A stretch of DNA of 64,000 nt from Hymenobacter actinosclerus (GTDB taxonomy: Bacteria > Bacteroidota > Bacteroidia > Cytophagales > Hymenobacteraceae), in NCBI RefSeq assembly GCF_900111515.1, contig NZ_FOHS01000004.1, positions 1 through 64,000 of the forward strand, read 5' to 3'. Both the position numbers and the translations under genes were made by a program. The notes below the pieces were generated by a model, which worked only from the letters and a program-made list of their open reading frames with translations, had not been told where the DNA came from and ran no database searches. Below are positions 42,564 to 51,187 of this stretch, in pieces (within the stretch, counting starts at the first letter, position 1; each line of letters opens with the position of its first letter).

Positions 42564-42935
42564 TTACTGCTTGGGGCCGCTCAGGGCCTTGGTAGCGGTG
42601 GTGTCGGAGGGCTTTTTCACGCTTCGCACAGCCTCTTCGCTGCGCGTGAGCGGGGCCGAGGGGTCGTTGGCGCTCCGGACTTCTTCGGCCGTGGTGCGCT
42701 TTTTCTGATTCGGCTCGTCGAGCGTGACGCCCGAGCTGACGGGCTCGGCAATAGCCCCGCCGTGCGAGTTGTCCACCAGGTCTTCCTGGTCGTAGTTCTC
42801 GCTCGAACGGCTGCCGGGGGCCACCATATCCAGAGACACTTTCTTGTCGGGGCGCCAATCTGAGGGTTCGGAACTGCACCCGCCCAGGGCCAGCGCAGCC
42901 AGGGCCAAAGCGGAAAAAACGAGTTGCTTGCTCAT
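42564..42935 (-). CDS. Small lipoprotein, unknown
   Basis: 123 residues from ATG 42935. MSKQLVFSALALAALALGGC ends in a lipobox (Cys20). The mature chain is hydrophilic and probably disordered (RSSENYDQEDLVDNSHGG, NQKKRTTAEEVRSANDP, TRSEEAVRSVKKPSD). No domain recognised. Co-directional with the metal-binding lipoprotein 21 bp downstream, suggesting one unit. Confidence 0.7.
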   Translation of the reverse strand: MSKQLVFSALALAALALGGCSSEPSDWRPDKKVSLDMVAPGSRSSENYDQEDLVDNSHGGAIAEPVSSGVTLDEPNQKKRTTAEEVRSANDPSAPLTRSEEAVRSVKKPSDTTATKALSGPKQ

Positions 42936-43069
42936 GAGAAAAGTAGTGAGTAATGAGTAGTTGGTAGGGCGTACTTGGTAGCGGGCAGGTAGTTGGGGCC
43001 GGGCAGAAAAACCGGCCGGCCCTGCTGTGGCCAATCCGATGTTTTATACTCCATGCCAACTACTCCAGG

Positions 43070-43663
43070 CTATACCAAAAGGCTTTTGCGGCGCAGCATG
43101 GCCTCGAACAGCTTCTGGTCGTTGCCCGAGTTGAAGATGCGGTCGGGTACTTCCACAAAGATAGGCGCATCGAAGGTGCGGGCCATCCAGCGCTTGAGCC
43201 CGGTGACTTCGGCCGGCAGCTCGGGCGACTTGAGCAGCATGAGGTAGCCGGCGGGCTCGCGCTTCACCTCGCCAATCATGTCCCAGGTCAGGCGCATGCC
43301 TTCCTTTTCGTTGCGGCGCAGTACAATCTGCTTGTTGTCGAACTCGTAGGCCATTTTCTCGAACAGCGGCTTGCTCTGCTCGACCTGCGTAACGCCCGTT
43401 ATCTGGGCCGAGCGGAACAGGACGTAGAGCAGCGTGAGGCCAAACGAGAGCGCCAGCCACCACCACGAATGCCAGACGATGGCCGGCAGCAGCCCCACCG
43501 CGAACGGAATCAGGGCGTACCACCACTCGCGCCGCCACACCCGGCCCATGGCCATGCGGGTGTAGGTATTGGTGTCGAGCTGGTGCTTTTTGGTGCGGAT
43601 GGCCATCGGCGAGGGGCCCTGCTGCTGCTGCCGGTAGCTCCCGCGCTGGTTGGGTAGTTGCAT
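43070..43663 (-). CDS. Membrane protein with YcxB-like soluble tail
   Basis: 197 residues from ATG 43663 (MQLPNQRGSYRQQQQG). Two adjacent membrane segments (WYALIPFAVGLLPAIVW and WWWLALSFGLTLLYVLF, about 47-83) and a C-terminal domain of beta strands with LTWDMIGEVKREPAGYLML and FVEVPDRIF, similar in layout to YcxB-like proteins. Function unknown. The nadC gene lies directly upstream on the same strand. Confidence 0.72.
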   Translation of the reverse strand: MQLPNQRGSYRQQQQGPSPMAIRTKKHQLDTNTYTRMAMGRVWRREWWYALIPFAVGLLPAIVWHSWWWLALSFGLTLLYVLFRSAQITGVTQVEQSKPLFEKMAYEFDNKQIVLRRNEKEGMRLTWDMIGEVKREPAGYLMLLKSPELPAEVTGLKRWMARTFDAPIFVEVPDRIFNSGNDQKLFEAMLRRKSLLV

Positions 43664-43679
43664 TGGTTTGTAGTTGTCG

Positions 43680-43762
43680 GTTGTCAGTTGGTAGTTGTCA
43701 GTAATAGAGTGAAGCGAATTATTCGCCCCACCACTACCAACTGACAACTACCAACTGACAAC
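43680..43762. repeat. 23-bp inverted repeat between nadC and the YcxB-like gene
   Basis: GTTGTCAGTTGGTAGTTGTC-type arms (43680-43702 and 43740-43762) pair perfectly over 23 bp; the loop itself contains GCGAATTATTCGC, a small palindrome. Word family CAACTGACAACTACC. Confidence 0.8.
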
Positions 43763-43765
43763 TCA

Positions 43766-44626
43766 TTAAAAAGCTTTTAAACTCATGTCGAGGCTGCGGA
43801 TCGAGTGCGTGAGGGCCCCGACGGAAATATAATCGACGCCGGTAGCGGCTACGTCGGCAATGGTTTCCTCGGTGATGCCGCCGCTGGCTTCGAGCGGGTA
43901 GCGGCCGGCCACCAGGGCCACGGCCTCGCGGAGCTGGGCCGGCGCCATATTGTCGAGCATGATGCGGTCGATACCGCCGGCATCGAGGACCTGCTGCACT
44001 TCGTCCAGCGAGCGGGTTTCAATTTCGATGGGCAGCTGCCGGCCGGTGCTGGCCAGATAGGCCCGCGACGCCTCGATGGCCTGGCGCACGCCCCCGGCGT
44101 AGTCGACGTGGTTGTCCTTGAGGATAATCATGTCGAAGAGGCCATAGCGGTGGTTGACGCCGCCGCCGATGAGCACGGCCCATTTTTCGGGCAGCCGGAA
44201 ATTAGGGGTGGTTTTGCGCGTGTCGAGCAGGCGGGCCTTGGTGCCGGCCAGCAGGCTCACCAAGTGGGCCGTGTGGGTGGCAATGCCGCTCATGCGCTGC
44301 ATGCAGTTAAGCACCAGCCGCTCAGCCGTGAGGATGCTGCGGGCCCGCCCTTCCACCGTGAGGGCCACGTCGCCGTAGCTTACCCGGTCGCCGTCCTGGA
44401 GGCGCACATCCAGCACGAGGTCGGCATCAACAAAGGCGAAAATATGGCGGGCCAGCTCGACCCCGGCCAGCACACCGGCATCTTTGATGATGAGCTGGGC
44501 CCGGTTGCGGGCCTGCGCCGGAATAGACGACAGCGCCGAATGGTCGCCGTCGCCCACGTCTTCGGTCAGGGCGGCTTGAATGAAGGCCGTCAGGGCTTCG
44601 GGAGTGAGGTAGGAGGGCGTTTGCAC
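43766..44626 (-). CDS. nadC: Nicotinate-nucleotide pyrophosphorylase (carboxylating) NadC
   Basis: 286 residues. NadC makes nicotinate mononucleotide from quinolinate and PRPP in NAD synthesis. Motifs: EDVGDGDHSA (18-27), LNCMQRMSGIATHT, LLDTRKTTPNFRLPEKWAV, GGGVNHRYGLFDMIILKDNH and the final SVGALTHSIRSLDMSL. Start is GTG at 44626 (reads MQTPSYLTPEAL); no ATG fits. A TATTTTTG element 5-12 bp upstream suggests a very short or leaderless transcript. Near DUF4783, a neighbourhood seen in this phylum. Confidence 0.95.
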   Translation of the reverse strand: MQTPSYLTPEALTAFIQAALTEDVGDGDHSALSSIPAQARNRAQLIIKDAGVLAGVELARHIFAFVDADLVLDVRLQDGDRVSYGDVALTVEGRARSILTAERLVLNCMQRMSGIATHTAHLVSLLAGTKARLLDTRKTTPNFRLPEKWAVLIGGGVNHRYGLFDMIILKDNHVDYAGGVRQAIEASRAYLASTGRQLPIEIETRSLDEVQQVLDAGGIDRIMLDNMAPAQLREAVALVAGRYPLEASGGITEETIADVAATGVDYISVGALTHSIRSLDMSLKAF

Positions 44627-44630
44627 GGTA

Positions 44631-44638
44631 CAAAAATA
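44631..44638 (-). promoter_or_regulatory. Candidate -7 element directly before nadC
   Basis: TATTTTTG on the minus strand fits TAnnTTTG and ends only 4 bp from the GTG start, so transcription would begin at or next to the start codon. Confidence 0.4.
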
Positions 44639-44741
44639 GCAAAAACGACCCGGTTCCGGTCCTTATCAGCGAAGACTATCCGATTCGGGCCGAATGGCGC
44701 CCGCCGGAGCCCGCAGAACAGGCCGAACAGGACGTGCCGGA

Positions 44742-44907
44742 CAGACCAAACCAGACAGAACGTGTCATGCTGAGCGGAGGCGGAGCCGAAGTCGAAGCAT
44801 CTCTACCGCCAAAGTAATCCTGACGACAGAATTAGCATTGCGGTAGAGATGCTTCGACTTCGGCTCCGCCTCCGCTCAGCATGACACGTTCTGTCTGGTT
44901 TGGTCTG
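44742..44907. repeat. 68-bp perfect inverted repeat with 30-nt loop
   Basis: Arms 44742-44809 and 44840-44907 are complementary at all 68 positions. Modules: CAGACCAAACCAGACAGAACG, GTCATGCTGAGCGGAGGCGG, AGCCGAAGTCGAAGCATCTC, TACCGC. Loop CAAAGTAATCCTGACGACAG plus AATTAGCATT is a one-base-shorter relative of the 35.7-kb loop. It lies in the 433-bp gap between nadC and DUF4783; the rest of that gap (44627-44741, 44908-45007) shows no gene, only GC-rich unique sequence. Confidence 0.95.
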
Positions 44908-45007
44908 GATGATACGTTGTGGTGGCTCGACACGACCCGTTCTGACGGTTCCACCTGACGCCTGCCACCGACTTCGTGCGCCGCGCTTTGCCCCGGGCAC
45001 AAAAAAA

Positions 45008-45029
45008 TACCGCGCCCGAAGGCGCGGTA
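45008..45029 (-). terminator. Terminator after DUF4783 gene
   Basis: TACCGCGCC and GGCGCGGTA form a 9-bp stem with a TTCG-type loop; on the minus strand seven T follow. It lies 31 bp after the stop. Confidence 0.9.
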
Positions 45030-45059
45030 CGGATAGGGTGAGCCGGCCGGAGCCGGGCG

Positions 45060-45458
45060 TTATTCTTTGGTGAATTCGATGGTGGCAATCTTGAGGGTGC
45101 TGCCCGTTGTTTTCATTTTTACAAACATGCGGTAAGCTCCTTCTTTGCCCGTATAGCGGCCCACCGCGTAGGTAGTGCCCTCGTTGCTGCCGCCGTAATG
45201 AATGAACTCGAAGGAGGCCGGCGCGTGCTTGGAGAAGAAATCCTTCATCACGAACTCGGCCTGGGTGGCGCTGTAGCTCTGCTTGTCGCCATCGAAGCTC
45301 AACTCCACGCTGGGGGCGAAAAGCTGGGCCAGCTCGCGGGCATTGCTGTTGCGGATGGCGCTACGCACCGGTCCGAAAGCATCGGCCTGAGCCATGGCGC
45401 CCACGGCCAGCAGCAGCCCCAGCAGCAGCACCGAAGCGAAATAAGTTAGACGTTTCAT
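45060..45458 (-). CDS. DUF4783 secreted protein
   Basis: 132 residues with signal peptide MKRLTYFASVLLLGLLLAVGAMA. Body FGPVRSAIRNSNARELAQLF, VELSFDGDKQSYSATQAE, FVMKDFFSKHAP and YAVGRYTGKEGAYRMFV match DUF4783, an NTF2-like periplasmic family of Bacteroidota often located near nadC. Function unknown. Divergent from gpmI. Confidence 0.88.
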   Translation of the reverse strand: MKRLTYFASVLLLGLLLAVGAMAQADAFGPVRSAIRNSNARELAQLFAPSVELSFDGDKQSYSATQAEFVMKDFFSKHAPASFEFIHYGGSNEGTTYAVGRYTGKEGAYRMFVKMKTTGSTLKIATIEFTKE

Positions 45459-45592
45459 TTAAAAACAGAAAGAGTTTGGTCGGCAAGGTGCGAAAATAGT
45501 GCCAAGCTGCCGCCATTCGGAGCCCGATTTGCCTAAATCAGCCGGCCGGCCGGCAAGTTACAAATGAGCCGTCCGTTTTGCCGGGGCTGCCG

Positions 45593-45600
45593 TATCTTTG
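45593..45600 (+). promoter_or_regulatory. Candidate -7 element directly before gpmI
   Basis: TATCTTTG fits TAnnTTTG and ends 5 bp before the gpmI ATG, implying a leader of only a few bases. A TTTTG occurs 12 bp upstream of it, closer than the usual -33 spacing. Confidence 0.5.
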
Positions 45601-45605
45601 CAGCC

Positions 45606-47156
45606 ATGGACAAACAGGTACTGTTGGTGATTCTGGACGGGTGGGGCCTGGCCCAGAACAAGGAGGTTTCGGCCATCGATCAGGCCCGCACGCCCTTCGT
45701 CGACTCGCTGTTCGCGCGGTTTCCGCACAGCAAACTCCAGGCGTCGGGCGAGGCCGTAGGTCTGCCCGACGGGCAGATGGGCAACTCCGAAGTGGGCCAC
45801 ATGAACATCGGGGCCGGCCGGGTGGTGTACCAGGATCTGGTGCGCATCAATAAGGCGGTGCGCGAGCGGAAGCTGGCCGCCGTGCCCGCCCTGCAACAGG
45901 CCTTCGAGTATGCCCGCCAGAACCGCAAGCCCGTGCACCTGATGGGCCTGCTCTCCGACGGCGGCGTGCACTCGCACATCGACCACCTGAAAGCGCTGTG
46001 CTCCATCGCCCACGACCAGGACGTGCACAACGTGTTCATTCACGCCTTCACCGACGGCCGCGACACCGACCCCAAGGGCGGAGTGAGCTACGTGAACGAC
46101 CTGGAGCAGCACCTGCAACGGGGCGCCAGCGGCAAAATTGCCTCGGTGGTGGGCCGCTACTACGCCATGGACCGCGACAACCGCTGGGAGCGGGTGAAGG
46201 TGGCCTACGATGTGCTGGTAAACGGCATCGGCACGCCCTCGCAGAACCTGATTCAGAGCATGCTCGACTCGTATAAGGAGGGGGCCACCGACGAGTTTAT
46301 GAAGCCCATCGTGAAGGTGGATGCCGACGGTACGCCGCTGGCCACCATCCAGGAGGGCGACGTGGTTATCTGCTTCAACTTCCGCACCGACCGGGGCCGC
46401 GAAATCACGCAGGCCCTCACCCAGCAGGATTTTCACGCCTTCCAGATGCACCGGCTGAACCTGCACTACCTCACCATGACCAACTACGACGCCACCTTCA
46501 CCGGCGTCATTCCCATCTTCGAGAAGGACAACCTGGAGCACACGCTGGGCCAGGTGCTGGCCGAGCACGGCAAAAAGCAGATTCGGATTGCCGAAACCGA
46601 GAAGTACCCGCACGTTACGTTCTTTTTCTCGGGCGGGCAGGAGGTGGAGTTTCCGGGCGAAAGCCGCATTATGCGCAACTCGCCCAAGGTAGCCACCTAC
46701 GATTTGCAGCCCGAAATGAGCGCCTACGAGCTGCGCGACGCGCTGGTGCCGGAGCTGCTAGCCAAATCGGCCGACTTTGTGGTGCTCAACTTCGCCAACA
46801 CCGATATGGTGGGCCACACCGGCATTTTCGCGGCCGCCGTGAAGGCCGCCGAAGCTGCCGATGAGTGCACTAAAGGCGTGGTAGAAGCCGCCCTGGCCGC
46901 CGACTACGCCTGCCTCATCATTGCCGACCACGGCAACGCCGACATGATGGTGAACCCCGACGGCACGCCCAACACGGCTCACACCACCAACCTGGTGCCC
47001 TGCATTCTGGCCAGCAACGACTACCACGGCCCGCTGGCCGATGGCAAGCTCGGCGACATTGCGCCCACCGTGCTCGAACTGATGGGCCTGCCCCAGCCCG
47101 CAGCCATGACCGGCCAGAGCCTGCTGCAACCCCAAACCCCCACCCCGAATGCGTAA
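45606..47156 (+). CDS. gpmI: 2,3-bisphosphoglycerate-independent phosphoglycerate mutase
   Basis: 516 residues, full length. Glycolytic interconversion of 3- and 2-phosphoglycerate with two manganese ions. Motifs: LVILDGWGL (Asp11), GNSEVGHMNIGAGR with phosphorylated Ser61, HLMGLLSDGGVHSHIDHL, FTDGRDTDP, RYYAMDRDNRW, and the metal-site ADHGNADMM and TAHTTN. Start at ATG 45606 (MDKQVLLVILDGWG); 14 extra codons upstream fall in the promoter. The stop overlaps the next gene by 8 bp. Confidence 0.96.
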   Translation: MDKQVLLVILDGWGLAQNKEVSAIDQARTPFVDSLFARFPHSKLQASGEAVGLPDGQMGNSEVGHMNIGAGRVVYQDLVRINKAVRERKLAAVPALQQAFEYARQNRKPVHLMGLLSDGGVHSHIDHLKALCSIAHDQDVHNVFIHAFTDGRDTDPKGGVSYVNDLEQHLQRGASGKIASVVGRYYAMDRDNRWERVKVAYDVLVNGIGTPSQNLIQSMLDSYKEGATDEFMKPIVKVDADGTPLATIQEGDVVICFNFRTDRGREITQALTQQDFHAFQMHRLNLHYLTMTNYDATFTGVIPIFEKDNLEHTLGQVLAEHGKKQIRIAETEKYPHVTFFFSGGQEVEFPGESRIMRNSPKVATYDLQPEMSAYELRDALVPELLAKSADFVVLNFANTDMVGHTGIFAAAVKAAEAADECTKGVVEAALAADYACLIIADHGNADMMVNPDGTPNTAHTTNLVPCILASNDYHGPLADGKLGDIAPTVLELMGLPQPAAMTGQSLLQPQTPTPNA

Positions 47157-47745
47157 GCTCGGGTTCGGGCTGCCGCTGGGGCTGGCCTTGGTGCTTACGG
47201 CCTGCGGGTCGGCGGCCGATGCGCCGGCGCCCAACGCCAACGCCGAGGCCCTGCGCCAGCATACCAGCTACTTCAACCTGCCCGCTTTTCTGAGCGAGCA
47301 GAGCACCCAGCTCGGCCGCCGCAGGCCCACCGTAGAAAAGCAGGTGCTGCTGCGCGATGGTGGCCAGGAAACCGAGCGCCTCACGCCCACCGACTGGGCC
47401 AAAGAGCTCCAGATTTTCCAGCAGGCCGACATCGACAAGCCCGCCCTGCGCGGCCAGTACCTCGTCGATTCAGTGCTGACGCCCGACGGGCTGCTGCGGC
47501 GCACCTACCGCCGCCGCCCCGGCGTTGCGCACCCGGTGCGCCAGCTCTCGGTCGTCAGCCGCGACGGGCAGGTGCAGCAGGTGCGCGCCACCATCGCCCA
47601 GGACAACCCGCTGGTGTATTCCACCAAAACCCTGGAGCTCGACACCCCAAACGGCCAGCTGCAAAGCTACCGCGTGCAGGGCGTGCAAAAGCTGGTGCTG
47701 TTCGACTCGGTGCGCTACGCGGTGCAGGGGGTGGTAAGCTATTAG
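47149..47745 (+). CDS. Lipoprotein, unknown, coupled to gpmI
   Basis: 198 residues. MRKLGFGLPLGLALVLTACG has a lipobox LTAC (Cys19). The body has AFLSEQSTQLGRRRPTVEKQVLL, split: LPAFLSEQSTQLGRRRP, VEKQVLLRDGGQETERL, WAKELQIFQQADIDKPAL, and later strands YRVQGVQKLVLFDSVRYAVQG. No known domain by eye, but the length and strands are like Bacteroidota-specific lipoproteins. It overlaps gpmI by 8 bp, so it is co-translated with a glycolytic gene; a metabolic link is not evident. Confidence 0.75.
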   Translation: MRKLGFGLPLGLALVLTACGSAADAPAPNANAEALRQHTSYFNLPAFLSEQSTQLGRRRPTVEKQVLLRDGGQETERLTPTDWAKELQIFQQADIDKPALRGQYLVDSVLTPDGLLRRTYRRRPGVAHPVRQLSVVSRDGQVQQVRATIAQDNPLVYSTKTLELDTPNGQLQSYRVQGVQKLVLFDSVRYAVQGVVSY

Positions 47746-47768
47746 GGCTTGGGGTTCAGAACTAGAAC

Positions 47769-47901
47769 GTCATTCAGAGCATGTGGCGCATCAAGCCAGG
47801 GACGAAGAATCTCGCGTGCCAAAGTAATTCCTGACGACAGGGTTACCAATGCACGCGAGATTCTTCGTCCCTGGCTTGATGCGCCACATGCTCTGAATGA
47901 C
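47769..47901. repeat. 51-bp perfect inverted repeat with 31-nt loop, chimeric arms
   Basis: Arms 47769-47819 and 47851-47901 pair perfectly. Outer module GTCATTCAGAGCATGTGG and CGCATCAAGCCAGGGACGAA is shared with the 8.4-kb element; inner module GAATCTCGCGTGC is shared with the 35.7- and 52.2-kb elements. The 31-nt loop is of the CAAAGTAATT / CTGACGACAGGGTTACC type. Lies between a lipoprotein gene and the convergent yjbQ gene. Confidence 0.95.
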
Positions 47902-47933
47902 AGGCGGGCTCACTCATTCACCGAGTCACTCAC

Positions 47934-48353
47934 TCACTCCCCCATCAACGTAGCCACCACCCAGCGGCGGCCGCCGTGGGTGCGATGCTCGCCTAAATAA
48001 ATGCCCTGCCAGGTGCCCAGCAGCAGTTCGCCTTGGCTGATGGGGATGCTGACGGCGTGGCCCAGCAGGCTGGCTTTGAGGTGGGCGGGCATGTCGTCGG
48101 GGCCCTCCTGGGTGTGCTGGAAGTAGGGCGCGTTTTCGGGCACCAGCCGGCGGAAGAACTGCTCGAAATCGGCCCGCACGGTGGGGTCGGCGTTTTCGTT
48201 GAGGCTGAGGCTGGCGGAGGTGTGCTGGATGAAAAAGTGCGCCGTGCCCACCTGCAACTGCTCCAGTTCGGGCAGCTCGGCCACCAGCAAATCGGTTATC
48301 AGATGAAAGCCCCGGCTCAGTGCCGGCAGCCGCAGCCGTTTCTGGAAAAACAT
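47934..48353 (-). CDS. yjbQ: YjbQ family (secondary thiamine-phosphate synthase type) protein
   Basis: 139 residues from ATG 48353 (MFFQKRLRLPALSRGFHLI). UPF0047/YjbQ motifs: HFFIQHTSASLSLNENADPTV, split as FIQHTSASLSLNENADP, HLKASLLGHAVSIPISQGEL, GTWQGIYLGEHR. E. coli YjbQ has weak thiamine-phosphate synthase activity in vitro; the true role is unclear. His residues of HTSASL and GHA bind metal. The open frame upstream is repeat DNA. Confidence 0.9.
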   Translation of the reverse strand: MFFQKRLRLPALSRGFHLITDLLVAELPELEQLQVGTAHFFIQHTSASLSLNENADPTVRADFEQFFRRLVPENAPYFQHTQEGPDDMPAHLKASLLGHAVSIPISQGELLLGTWQGIYLGEHRTHGGRRWVVATLMGE

Positions 48354-48358
48354 AAGAG

Positions 48359-48450
48359 AGAGGTGAGATGGTGAGACATGAGAAGTGAGACTGGGTTCTA
48401 CGAGCCTTGCGCTGCTGAAGTACAGTCTCATGTCTCACCATCTCACCTCT
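48359..48450. repeat. Inverted repeat with one arm carrying a 7-nt insertion
   Basis: Left arm 48359-48393 AGAGGTGAGATGGTGAGACATGAG plus AAGTGAG plus ACTG (first part given in two pieces: AGAGGTGAGATGG, TGAGACATGAG); right arm 48423-48450 lacks the 7-nt AAGTGAG. Word family GTGAGATGGTGAG, shared with 28.4 kb and 52-53.7 kb. Lies between yjbQ and the beta-helix gene. Confidence 0.8.
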
Positions 48451-48453
48451 AAA

Positions 48454-49974
48454 TCAGGGATTCACCCGCTCGTAGGCGCCGATATCGGGGGTAGCGGGGT
48501 GGCGGGGGCGGTTGAGCAGGTCGGTGGACAGGCCCGGCAGGGGCAGGGCGAGGTTGCTGGCCGGCGAGAGGGTATCGAGCTCGAAGCTGGGTTTGGACAA
48601 GCGCGGGCGCGAAGGGGTGCTCCGGAAGATGGAAGCGGCAAACTCGTCGGGGTTGAGCACGTTGCCGTTTTTCTGCTGGCCCAGCGGCCCCGTGTTGTCG
48701 TACTTCTTGGTTTTGAGCAGGCTGTTACGAAGGCTGATATTGCCCGCGTACTGCTCGCCATCCACGAATTCCAGCTCCTCCCCGCTACGGATGCTGCCCC
48801 AGATAATGGAGTTGCGCACCGCTAAGCGCGGGGCGGCCACGGGCAGCGGCCGGCCACCAATAGTTGCGAAAGAGGCCTTCGGCGAAATCAGTACCGACGG
48901 CTGTTCGCGGGTGCCCTGGCTGTAGTTGGCAATGGTGCAGTAATCGAGCTGCACCTGGCTGCTTTGCACGGCATACACCGCGTACTGCTCGCAGTTGCTG
49001 ATGAGCGTGTTGCTGACCGTGAAATCACCGGACAAACTCAGCAGCGCGGCGCCATCGAACGGGTAGCCGCTGTTGAGGCTGGAGATGTTGCGCAGCTCGG
49101 TGTTTTCCACCTTCACCTGGGGGCGGGGCTGCTCGTTGAAGGGGTTGTAGAGGTAGAGGCCCAGCGTGCTGTTCTTGATTTCGGTGTAGCGCACCACGTT
49201 GCCTTGGCTGCCCAGGTCGAACTCGATACCGCCCCACTGGCCGGGCCGCTCGGCATAGTCGGCCTCGCGCCGGTCGCCGCCAAAGCGCACAATGTTGGGG
49301 TCGGAGGGCTTGATGGGGCCGGTGGGCTGGTAGTCGGGGTTGCACAGCAGCCGGCCCTTCACCAGCAGAAACGAGCCGAAGTGCGCGTAAATGCGCGCCC
49401 CGGCCGCAATCGTGAGCGTAACGCCCGGCTTCACCAGCACCGAGTTGTAGATGACGTGGGGCTTATCGGCCTTCCAGACGGTGTTGCGGGTGATTTCTTC
49501 GGCGTCGTGGAAGTAGGCGTTCTGGCCGTAGCTGAGCACCTTCACGGCCTGCTCGTTGCCGTTGGTCGTAAAGCGCAGGTCGTCTTCGACCACGAACGGC
49601 TTGCCGTCGGCCGGCGTGGGGTCGATGGTGGCCCGCACCAGCACCAGCAGGCTGTCGCGGCCCCGGATTTCCACGTTGCGGGCGCTGGCGCCGGCGTCGC
49701 CGTTTATCAGCAGGCTGTAGGTGATGGCCGGCCGGCTTTGCAGGCTGATTTCGGCTACCCGCACGGCGCGGGCGTTGCGGTTGTACACCCACAGGCGCTT
49801 GCTCACGGTGCCGGTGGCCACGAACACGGTGTCAAACTTCACCGTGTCGAGCGAGAATTCCAGCTTCGCGCTGCTATCCGTAGTTATCAGGTCTTCCTTC
49901 GGCTCACAGCCCGGCAGCAGCACGGTGGTCGTCAGGGCCGAAAGCAGCAGCAGCAGGGGAAGCAGGAAACGCAT
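48454..49974 (-). CDS. Lipoprotein with right-handed beta-helix domain
   Basis: 506 residues. Lipobox LLPGC (Cys23). N-terminal Ig-like part (LEFSLDTVKFDTVFVATG), then a parallel beta-helix with repeating VxxNTxLRNxxxx-type rungs: NSVLVKPGVTLTIAAGARIY, VVRYTEIKNSTLGLYLYN, DFTVSNTLISNCEQYAVYA, LAVRNSIIWGSI. Ends with ATPDIGAYERVNP, the choice-of-anchor ending typical of surface beta-helix lipoproteins. Probably surface exposed and carbohydrate related; no catalytic residues assigned. Confidence 0.85.
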   Translation of the reverse strand: MRFLLPLLLLLSALTTTVLLPGCEPKEDLITTDSSAKLEFSLDTVKFDTVFVATGTVSKRLWVYNRNARAVRVAEISLQSRPAITYSLLINGDAGASARNVEIRGRDSLLVLVRATIDPTPADGKPFVVEDDLRFTTNGNEQAVKVLSYGQNAYFHDAEEITRNTVWKADKPHVIYNSVLVKPGVTLTIAAGARIYAHFGSFLLVKGRLLCNPDYQPTGPIKPSDPNIVRFGGDRREADYAERPGQWGGIEFDLGSQGNVVRYTEIKNSTLGLYLYNPFNEQPRPQVKVENTELRNISSLNSGYPFDGAALLSLSGDFTVSNTLISNCEQYAVYAVQSSQVQLDYCTIANYSQGTREQPSVLISPKASFATIGGRPLPVAAPRLAVRNSIIWGSIRSGEELEFVDGEQYAGNISLRNSLLKTKKYDNTGPLGQQKNGNVLNPDEFAASIFRSTPSRPRLSKPSFELDTLSPASNLALPLPGLSTDLLNRPRHPATPDIGAYERVNP

Positions 49975-49999
49975 GAGTTGGTGGGTTTCTTAAAGCAGA

Positions 50000-50037
50000 A
50001 GAACGCCATGCTCAGTGGAGTCGAAGCATGACGTTCT
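50000..50037. repeat. Short 13-bp hairpin
   Basis: AGAACGCCATGCT (50000-50012) and AGCATGACGTTCT (50025-50037) pair with one mismatch; the loop holds CAGTGGAGTCGA. Small member of the GTCATGCTGAGC module group, between the beta-helix gene start and prfA. Confidence 0.65.
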
Positions 50038-50079
50038 ATTAGTGGCATCAGATTTCAAACGCCCAAGCTACTGCAAAAA

Positions 50080-51150
50080 TTACCCCACGCCCTCCTGCAA
50101 GCGGGCCGAGCTTTCGGCCAGGCGCAGCTGCTCCACGAAGTCGTCGATGTTGCCGTCCATCACGCTGGCCAGGTTGTGCACCGTGAAGCCGATGCGGTGG
50201 TCGGTTACGCGGCCCTGGGGGTAGTTGTAGGTGCGGATTTTGTCGGACCGGTCGCCGCTGCCAATCATGCTTTTGCGCTGGGCACCTTCGGCCTCGTTCT
50301 TCTTGGCCAGCTCGATTTCGTAGAGGCGCGAGCGAAGCACGCCCAGGGCCTTGTCGAAGTTCTTGAGCTGCGACTTCTGGTCCTGGCACTGGGCCACGAG
50401 CCCGGTGGGCAGGTGGGTGAGGCGCACGGCCGAGTAGGTGGTGTTTACCGACTGTCCGCCGGGGCCCGACGACATAAACAGGTCCTTGCGCACGTCGTTC
50501 ATGTCAATCTGCACGTCGAGCTCCTCGGCCTCGGGCATCACCACAATCGAGGCTACCGAGGTATGGATGCGGCCCTGGGTTTCGGTGGCCGGTACGCGCT
50601 GCACGCGGTGCACGCCGCTTTCAAACTTGAGCTTGCCGTACACGTCCTCGCCCTTGAGGGCCAGAATGATTTCCTTGTAGCCGCCCGACGTGCCTTCGGT
50701 GGCGTCAATGAGGTCCATTTTGAGGTGGTGCTTTTCGGCGTAGCGCATGTACATGCGTTGCAGGTCGCCGGCAAAAATGGCCGCCTCGTCGCCCCCGGCC
50801 CCGGCCCGGATTTCCATGATGACGTCCTTGCTGTCGTTGGGGTCCTTCGGAATCAGCAGCTCCTTGATAACGGCTTCCAGGCGCTCCTCTTCGGGATAAA
50901 GCTCTTCGAGCTCGTCCTTGGCCATCTGGCGGAAGTCCTCGTCTTTTTCGGTAGAAATGACCTGCTTGGAGCTGGCAATGTTGGCCAGCACGTTCTGGTA
51001 GGCCTTGTACTCGACCATAATCTTGCCCAGGTCCTTGTATTCCTTGTTGAGGGCCTTGAAGCGCTTCATGTCGCTCATGGCTTCGGGCTGGGTCAGCTCC
51101 TCGCTCACGTCCTCGTAGCGCCGTTGGATGGCCTCCAGTTTATCTAGCAT
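50080..51150 (-). CDS. prfA: Peptide chain release factor 1
   Basis: 356 residues. Recognises UAG/UAA stops. PAT tripeptide (187-189) in [16 protein letters not shown], and the GGQ catalytic motif (231-233) in [12 protein letters not shown]. Domain 1 coiled coil at the start ([19 protein letters not shown]) and the typical end [13 protein letters not shown] region. Start ATG 51150, with AGAAGG a few bases upstream and a TATCTTTG promoter element at 51180-51187. Confidence 0.97.
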   Translation of the reverse strand: MLDKLEAIQRRYEDVSEELTQPEAMSDMKRFKALNKEYKDLGKIMVEYKAYQNVLANIASSKQVISTEKDEDFRQMAKDELEELYPEEERLEAVIKELLIPKDPNDSKDVIMEIRAGAGGDEAAIFAGDLQRMYMRYAEKHHLKMDLIDATEGTSGGYKEIILALKGEDVYGKLKFESGVHRVQRVPATETQGRIHTSVASIVVMPEAEELDVQIDMNDVRKDLFMSSGPGGQSVNTTYSAVRLTHLPTGLVAQCQDQKSQLKNFDKALGVLRSRLYEIELAKKNEAEGAQRKSMIGSGDRSDKIRTYNYPQGRVTDHRIGFTVHNLASVMDGNIDDFVEQLRLAESSARLQEGVG

Positions 51151-51179
51151 CTTGCCTTCTGAAATTTGTAGTAGGACTA

Positions 51180-51187
51180 CAAAGATA
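51180..51187 (-). promoter_or_regulatory. Candidate -7 element for prfA
   Basis: TATCTTTG on the minus strand matches TAnnTTTG, 30 bp upstream of the prfA ATG. The rest of the gap up to 51373 holds AGCTGCCAGCTATTAGC-type repeat words and no gene. Confidence 0.5.
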
